Positions 48,826-64,000 of a stretch of 64,000 nt of DNA are shown in pieces. The stretch spans positions 4,283,047-4,347,046 of the forward strand of contig OZ025210.1 in NCBI GenBank assembly GCA_964019055.1, in the 5' to 3' direction. Every line of letters starts with the position of its first letter. The stretch's first letter is position 1. The notes under the pieces are model-generated. The model searched no databases, was not told the origin of the DNA, and saw only the letters and a list, made by a program, of their open reading frames with translations. Source of the stretch: Anthopleura xanthogrammica (Eukaryota; Cnidaria; Anthozoa; Actiniaria; Actiniidae). A program made the translations under genes and the position numbers.

Positions 48826-51800
48826 TTACTTACTCCAGTCAAAGAAACCAATATCTTGCAAGTCCTTCCTTAAAGCAGCAACTTGATCCTCACCAAGGGG
48901 CATCACGGGAAGGCGCGGATACCCCACATCAAGGCCTCGTAGTTTCATAATAGATTTTTGAACTCCGTTGTGCCCACCTGTCGAAAATTAAGTTGCGTGA
49001 ATGAAATGAATTGTCCTTCAAACAATTCGGGTCTCCCGGCTCTATAATGCTGGTGCATTGGTATGTAGACTTTCGCAAAGTCCTACCGCGCTACCGCGCG
49101 CGCGGAATAAAGCACAGGCAGCCCAACCTGGACCAAACGAAGACGAAGAACTTTTTGGAGACCTCTCTGGTGACTTCGAGGTTCGCTTTGATTTTTTAAA
49201 ATTTTCTTTTCATTTGCTTTGCTCGTGAATTTGTGAGTCTCAGAGAGGTCGACTTTGAGCAAGTCTTCGAATTGATACGTAGAACTGACTTGACGGCATC
49301 AAGGAGTTGTTAAAATTTTGCGTGAAAATTTGGGCGACCTAAGATAATGTTGGGTGACAAGCTATCCCATACATAGCCTAACCATACAGATTTACAAAGT
49401 CTTCAGTGCATGTTCATTGAGGATTGCAAGGTGATTTTTATGCAGCGAACCAATTGCAACATCAATGACTCTTATGAAATAATAGTCAGGAATTCGAAAC
49501 TTCAAAAAGTTTTCTAAAATATGGGGTTTGGTACACTTGCAGAACTATGCGGTTTATCAAAAACTCAATTTTTTCTTAGTCTAAAACGATCTCAACCTTT
49601 TGGATGATCTGCTACAACTCAAGGCGCGGACACACGGTGCAACAATGCCCGCAATATTGCAGGCAATGCTGCCGAAGTAGGATCGTTTTCTACTTCAGCA
49701 ACATTGCGTGCAACTAATTATGTCGTGTGACATGGCTCGCAACATTGATTGCTTGCAACAATGCGCACAATGTTGTACCGTGTATTCGTAGCTTTATGCT
49801 GAGCACATAAAAACAACGCTTACTCATTTGACTGTTTCAGTACCTACCATGTTTCTGTAAGACTTTAACAAGAGCCTGACAACGATCCTATGACAAGAAT
49901 GAAAGATAAAACTAATAGAAAGAAAACAGGAAATTGCGGTATAATAAAAGTAGGTTTCCGCAGAGCCAGGAATAAAAATACCAAGTTTAAAGATACCAAA
50001 CAGATCATTTTTCTTTGGACCTAACGTTTCCCATTTCAGACCACCTGTCATTTCCTTGAGGATAATTTCTTTTCACATAACAGCCAGTGGCTAACAATCC
50101 TGTGGCTCTCAATCCATGATCAAATTGGAATTTAGAAGTTGATTTTTGCAGAGGGAGGAAAATCGGAGAACCTGGAGAAAAACCCTCGAAGCACAGAGGA
50201 GAAAAGCAAAAAGCAACTCTACTCACATGTGATGGCGAGTACAGGGATCAAACCCAGGACCACATCGGCGAGAGATGGCGCATTAGCAGCGCACACCACC
50301 CTTGCTCCCAAAAAACCTTGTTCAGTTCTAAAGAACTGTAAGAAGAGTTCTTCCTACCTGTTCTAGACGAGCCTTTTCCATATCACCATTCGCAAATGCC
50401 TCGACCATACGATTATACGCAGGCCCCATGTAGTTGTACGTCCTTAAATATAAATTAGGTGGTTACGTATTTGTTTATGAGGCTTCTACAAAATAAAAAT
50501 AAATGCGTCACACGAAAAATCTTGCACCGTAATAAGCTTAAGGAGGCTAGAAAGGGTTTTGGGACTTGCATATAGACTAACAAAAATGACCCTGAAAAAC
50601 TTTATATAGCTAATATATGACCGTAAGTTGACCCAGAAGACGAAAGACCATAAAGTAAAGGTTGGAACGAAAAGAAAAATATGACGTAACACGTTGCTAT
50701 GACAACAGTTTTTCATTTAAAAAATCATAACTCAAAAACCGCACGGTGAAAATTCTTTAAAATTGGCATGTTTGAAACTCATGATCCAATCTTTGATTAT
50801 ACCGAAAAAGAAAAAATTCTGTAATGAGAGATTCTCAAAAATCAATGAAGTTTATTTCAGAACGTTCCCCATTACAGAATTTTTTAATTTTTTCTTAGCA
50901 CTTACGAACCATTAAATAAAAGCCACATGCAAAGTTTTAAAATATTTTACCGTCCAGTTTTTGAGTTATTTTAGTTTAAGTATGAGGTTTTTAGGGACAA
51001 AATTTTCCTATTCCATTTCAAATGATTCAGTGCTACGTCATTTAGAGAGCGCGCGCGCTCGTTCAAGGAAAACCATTTCGAGCCTCCTTAAGTAGCGCGT
51101 GCTAGATTAAAAACAAGGCACAAGCTAGGGACAAATTTTGTCTTGCAAATTGCAAAGAAAGCGCATAAAAATGCCTTGAACAACGGTCCGTAGCGATATC
51201 ATTATTTTTATTTTAGTTACTCTTTCGGCTTCTTTCAAATTGAATTCATGCCTGCAAACGTGATATCTGTGTGCTTAATATTCCTTTAGTGAGAAAGACA
51301 CCTGTCCTTGATTGAAAATACCGGTAGCTAAAGGGGTGGATCCAGGATGTTGTCCAGGAAGGGGTGCACCGTTTTTGGGGCACCCGCCCCCGAAAACGCC
51401 GAACCAAAATAAAAAGATCGGATCTTGTCGAATATCTTGCAAGCTACAAAGTAGGGGCACAAATTCGATCGAGGGAGGGGTGCAACCCTCAGAATAAATA
51501 AAAAAAACAACAACATTATTCTTAAATTTCGTTATTTTATTTTCCAAGTAACGGATCATGGTATACTTACGACCCTACAGCTCCCTTGACTCCCAAAGCA
51601 ACAGCAGCAAGATATTGCTAGATAGAAAATTGCATAAACATAATGTAAATGAACTGCAAAGACAGTATTTCAAAAAGCAGATGGCTTTTTGCTACCTCAT
51701 CTCTTCCAAAGAGTATTTGAAATTTTCCACCATCCAACAAAATGCATCTTCTTAATTCCAATAAATCAGCAGATGAAAATTTGATGCCAGCCATTGTTGG

Positions 51801-54222
51801 AACAGATTTAGAGGCATGAGTAAGAAAGTCTTCCATGGAAACTATATCAAATATGAAGAAATATGTTTTAGGGGTCATTTTCAACATGTCTGACTAGCAT
51901 TCCTGCCCCTTTTATAAATAGGAGTCCCCTGTGGGGTCTCTGGTTTGATTCCTCTTTTCCCGGCATCACATGTAAGCGACATGTGAGCAGAGGTCTCTCA
52001 CTTGATTTGAGGGTTTTCTCCAGATTCTCCAGTTTCCTCCCTCCACAAAACCTAACAAGCTAAATTCTAATTTGATCTGTGAGTTAGTTGTGTCCTTTGA
52101 TCGGCCCAGATCAAGTTGTTTATGGAAGTATTGATAAAATTTGAACGTTTTCAGAAAAAAACAAAAGTTGAAAGAGAAGACACATGAGATTTTACTTACA
52201 AGTAACATTTGTAAGTTCTGGTATATGATAGTAGAAGATTGGAGTTTTAGGAGCAGCTACGGAAATTTGCCTCATGTATTCCGTAAAAGAATCTGTTAAA
52301 ATACATAGGTAATGTTAAGAGCACAGCTCAGCAACCTATTCAGAGTTTTTTTCTTTTTGGTCCATTTGTTGGCCAAATATCTAATTCCCCAGTCTCTAGT
52401 TCTATGTTGCTCAGGGTTTGTCTTGATTTTGTGCAGAATATCATTGTGTTCCATAATTTCAAATTAACGCTCACATTGTTGAAGTTTTACATACTTTACT
52501 TAACTTTTGGTATTTGCAAATATTTAATAAGGTTAAATTTTAATCTTAGTAAATAAGTTTTGAATCATGAAACAGGGGTATTTTATAAATTCAAAAGAGG
52601 TTGATTGTATGGAAATGATACCAGTGGAGGGGTGCAGGGTGTGCACACATCCCCCTCCCCCCCCACAGAGCAGCTTTGTCCCCCTATTTTGAAGATACCC
52701 ATACCAAATAATATTTTCTTTCTGTGATTCTGAGGTTTGCACCCCTCCCTGGGATGACTTTGTTCCCTGCATAACTCCCTGAACAAATTCCTGGATCCAC
52801 CCCTGGATACGATCACTCACCTATGGTTTCAGGTCTTGGAAAGAGTGGCGGTAAGATTCCTATGGCATGTGCTCCTATACTCTCTGCATGTTTAGCCTGG
52901 ATGTTAAGACTGAGAATTATTTTTAACCACAAAGATCCATTAGGACTCATGTCATCAGGGAATTTGAAGAGGGTTGAGTATATACATTGCTTCCCAGGTA
53001 TTGCTTCCCCACCTCCTTCCCCCCACTCTCCTCCCAATTTGGGCCGCCACCCAGGCTACGGTATACACATATTTGTACTTAACCAGTTCCTTTGTGTCCC
53101 TAAGATTTGCAGCACCAACTTGTATAATAATGTGCTTCAATCTTTTTTACAAAAAATGAGGAAATATAATTAGAATATGTACTCATTCATATTTTATACT
53201 GTGAGAAATGAGAATAATTGAAGTTGAACATACTTTCCACTTCCCACTTTCATCCACTTTTCAGCTGCTTCCTTTCTCTCTTGTACTGTCATGCTAAGCC
53301 CTTCACCTGTTGCTCCAGCCACTGATGAAAAATGAAGAAACAATTTAGGCCATGTCAGCCTGTCTTTTTCGTTGGATATATCATAGTTGCAACTACCCCT
53401 CTCCCCTTGGCCTGTCCCCCCTCCCACTTCCTCCTCATATACCTGCTGTAGCACAACCAATGCAGTAAATGGCTGAATCTAAAAATCAAGGCCTGTGCCA
53501 GGACTATAATCTCGACCATAATGATTAGAATATCACGTAATAAACACAGCTGTACAATACACTACACTTACCAAAAATGCCAAATATGCCTGCACCAAGT
53601 AAAAAATTAACATATTCATCAATTACATCCAAGTTCAGCTCACTGTCAGTAACAAAAAAGAATGGTGATTATAAAAGAAATGGTCATTTTTTGTTCACAT
53701 ATTTTGTAATTAAGAGGGAAGCTGAAAAATCTTACCCATTCTCATCAAAAGGTGTAAATGTTGCAGCAATCAGTCCACTAAACTAAAATGGGCCAACAAA
53801 ATATTAGTAAAAAATTATTAGATTTAAATATAGTTAAATTTGCATACTGGTGGATTTCAATATAACTCTAAGTTGGAAATGCTTTCCCATATTTTTTCAG
53901 ACCGCTTGTCATTTTTCTTGAGAATAAGATTCTTTGTTTGAGTTGTATCCATATTTATGTGTCTTTTCATGCGCAACCGATAAACAAAGAAATGATACTC
54001 TTGGGTATAACATGTGGTCTGAAATGGGAAAACATTAACGCCCACGCTAAAAGAGGTCTTTTTATATGCATAAATATCTAGCCAAATTTGCAAGTGAAAC
54101 AAAATTGCTACACTGTCCCATATTGTTGGGCTTAAATTTCACTCATAAATTATAACATTTTGATTTATCTTATCCTTATATACTTAACTAAACTAAACTA
54201 AACTTACTTCATGTTTGTTCAT
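48826..54222 (-). CDS. NPL: N-acetylneuraminate lyase, complete
   Basis: Twelve exons (54222-54208, 53782-53736, 53642-53572, 53321-53234, 53141-53084, 52896-52821, 52292-52200, 51841-51696, 51617-51571, 50442-50358, 49887-49848, 48977-48826) give 305 aa in frame. It belongs to the DHDPS/NAL aldolase barrel family, cleaving sialic acid to N-acetylmannosamine and pyruvate in the cytosol. FSGLIAATFTPFDENGELNL is the usual opening; YYHIPELT carries the catalytic Tyr (Y140), GIKFSSADL the Schiff-base Lys (K170), and DVGYPRLPVMPL the closing GxPRLPL motif of animal NPL. The pyruvate-carboxylate loop reads AGATGEG: A48 replaces the Ser/Thr of GSTGE/GTTGE, while T49, G50 and E51 are kept. Human NPL is 320 aa. 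Start: the first Met, in a 15-base coding exon. CEP164 starts divergently 322 bases away. Confidence 0.94.
49632..49790. mobile_element. Palindromic element with CACACGGTGCAACAATG ends
   Basis: GGACACACGGTGCAACAATG pairs imperfectly with CACAATGTTGTACCGTGTAT; inner GCAACATTGCGTGCAACT. Similar CAATGTTGC-rich blocks lie at 28970-29175. In an NPL intron. Confidence 0.7.
50022..50312 (-). mobile_element. MITE family A end fused to reverse SINE
   Basis: 50022-50075 is the MITE end (CCCATTTCAGACCACCTGTC). 50110-50312 is a SINE in reverse: GGAATTTAGAAGTTGATTTT, GAAAAACCCTCGAAGCACAG, GGGATCAAACCCAGGACCAC (reverse B box), GCACACCACCCTT. Confidence 0.75.
51335..51495. mobile_element. MITE family B copy
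   Basis: GGGGTGGATCCAGGATG, GGGGTGCACCG, TAGGGGCACAAATTCGATCG, GGGAGGGGTGCAACCCT. Family shared with 56829-57079. Confidence 0.8.
51925..52150 (+). mobile_element. SINE copy
   Basis: B box TCTGGTTTGATTCC, then TTGATTTGAGGGTTTTCTCC, TTCTCCAGTTTCCTCCCTCC, ACAAGCTAAATTCTAATTTG. In an NPL intron. Confidence 0.8.
52625..52806. mobile_element. MITE family B copy
   Basis: GGAGGGGTGCAGGGTGTGCA at left; CTGGATCCACCCCTGG at right; interior TTTGTCCCCCTATTTTGAAG. In an NPL intron, 14 bases from the 52821-52896 exon. Confidence 0.8.
53877..54036. mobile_element. MITE family A reference copy, complete
   Basis: Ends AATGCTTTCCCATATTTTTTCAG and GGTCTGAAATGGGAAAACAT are inverted; interior GAGAATAAGATTCTTTGTTT and AAACAAAGAAATGATACTCT also pair. 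Other copies: 11249-11379, 25981-26128, 59941-60046, 63867-63998. Confidence 0.88.
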
Positions 54223-54544
54223 CTTTAAATTTTTTCCTGAGGTGAAAAAATTGAAGCAGAAGAGTCTGAAGAATCGAACAGAGATGTCCCCGGAGTATTC
54301 GGCATGTTATCGTTTTTATGATTAAATGCCGATAATGAACCGATTTTCAGCCGAAACCTAGCCGAATGTTTACCGATGTCTATGGTCACGAATTCTTCAC
54401 GGTCAAAAGTTCGTTTCTCTCTGTTGACAACAAGAGAGGCGTCGCGGTTGATGAAGAACTCCGAAAAACTCTCACAAATGCGTCTAAAAATTAACTAAAA
54501 CAAGCCAAAAGACTTTCAAGGGAGTGCTTTAGACGTCTGTCAAG
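54223..54544. promoter_or_regulatory. Divergent NPL/CEP164 intergenic region
   Basis: 322 bases between two start codons facing away from each other. No TATA box is evident. No good RFX X-box was found although CEP164 is a ciliary gene; the nearest shape is CTGTTGACAACAAG near 54422. Shared promoter use is inferred from spacing. Confidence 0.5.
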
Positions 54545-63551
<9,007 letters not shown>

Positions 63552-63575
63552 GTAAGTATACCTAGAATTCATCCT

Positions 63576-63716
63576 TTTCCATACATTGGTTCACTGGTCA
63601 CAGACAAAGCATTCAATCGAGGCTACAGTGTAGTTTCAAAGGATTATTCAAATTTGAACCTTGCAACCTTTACTGAATGCTTTGTGTTTGACCAGTGAAC
63701 TGGTGTATGGAAAGTG
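63576..63716. mobile_element. MITE family E copy
   Basis: CTTTTCCATACATTGGTTCA and CACAGACAAAGCATTCAATC pair with GAATGCTTTGTGTTTGACCA and TGAACTGGTGTATGGAAAG. Partner of 39838-39987. Confidence 0.88.
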
Positions 63717-63866
63717 GTGAATATACACAGACTGTGAATAACTAAAGACACAGATGTAACTTTCTGCGACTATTATGGTACTGTGTCCTTGTACTGGGGT
63801 TCTCTTGAATGTTCTTCTTTAAGGAAGTCAATCATAGTTTGATACACCTATTCCAAGTGGGTGAAA

Positions 63867-63998
63867 TTTTTTGCCATTTCAGATCACTGGTCTTATCATT
63901 CTCTTGAGTATTGTTTCTTTGTAAGGCAACAGAATATGCATTAAATGAGACTCAAAAAAATCTTATTCCTATGAATGTCATACAGTCTGAAAACATTA
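63867..63998. mobile_element. MITE family A copy at window end
   Basis: TTTTTTGCCATTTCAGATCA and TCATTCTCTTGAGTATTG at left; ATGTCATACAGTCTGAAAAC at right. Diverged. Confidence 0.7.
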
Positions 63999-64000
63999 CA

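Noticed and set aside
48826..54222. 4-hydroxy-2-oxoglutarate aldolase (HOGA1) as the identity
   Set aside because: The opening motif, YYHIPELT and closing GYPRLPVMPL fit N-acetylneuraminate lyase better.
54223..54544. RFX X-box in the CEP164 promoter
   Set aside because: Only a GTTGACAAC shape was seen, with the central CC/GG missing; not a supportable site.

Overview
This window is animal nuclear DNA, most likely from an anthozoan cnidarian (sea anemone or coral). Genes are split into many short exons by GT-AG introns. There are no operons. Introns and spacers are full of tetranucleotide repeats, palindromic MITE-like elements and a tRNA-derived SINE. The phylum is inferred from gene content (a fibrinogen-like protein of the kind expanded in corals and anemones) and from repeat style; nothing here proves a species. 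All homology calls come from reading translations and from recalled family motifs, not from a search.

Layout: (1) 1-2231, a (GATG)n array, a tandem duplication and a promoter-like zone with a perfect RFX X-box, three CRE-type sites and a duplicated TATA/E-box unit. (2) 2232-5364 (+), a fibrinogen-like domain gene, 5' end unresolved. (3) 7101-8519 (-), a complete two-exon testis-specific serine kinase (TSSK) gene with two perfect CREs upstream, plus orphan terminal-exon candidates at 6664-6786 and 9141-9335. (4) 11056-38422 (-), a complete FARP-type FERM-RhoGEF-PH-PH gene, 35 coding exons, 1,183 codons in one frame, with an extra four-cysteine exon between the PH domains. (5) 38687-38815 (+), a short ORF with a TISU-like start, divergent from FARP. 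(6) 40556-47127 (-), a complete seven-exon excitatory amino acid transporter (SLC1A), 533 aa. (7) 48826-54222 (-), a complete twelve-exon N-acetylneuraminate lyase, 305 aa. (8) 54545-63551 (+), the first 17 coding exons (731 codons) of CEP164, running off the right edge.

The exon models were built by hand. Each junction was checked for GT/AG and phase, and all five named multi-exon models stay in frame across every junction used. The genes are not one pathway: they cover cilium assembly (CEP164), sperm-type kinase signalling (TSSK), Rho-family GTPase signalling at the membrane (FARP), acidic amino acid uptake (EAAT), sialic acid breakdown (NPL) and a secreted recognition-type domain. Two divergent pairs (FARP/short ORF and NPL/CEP164) probably share promoters.

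No CRISPR, bacterial-type system, virus or autonomous transposon was found. The most unusual items are the Cys4 exon in FARP, a very recent 931-bp long-TIR element beside a FARP exon, a tandem array built from the end of a local MITE, simple repeats pressed against EAAT splice sites, and an Ala in place of a pyruvate-contacting Ser/Thr in the sialic acid lyase.
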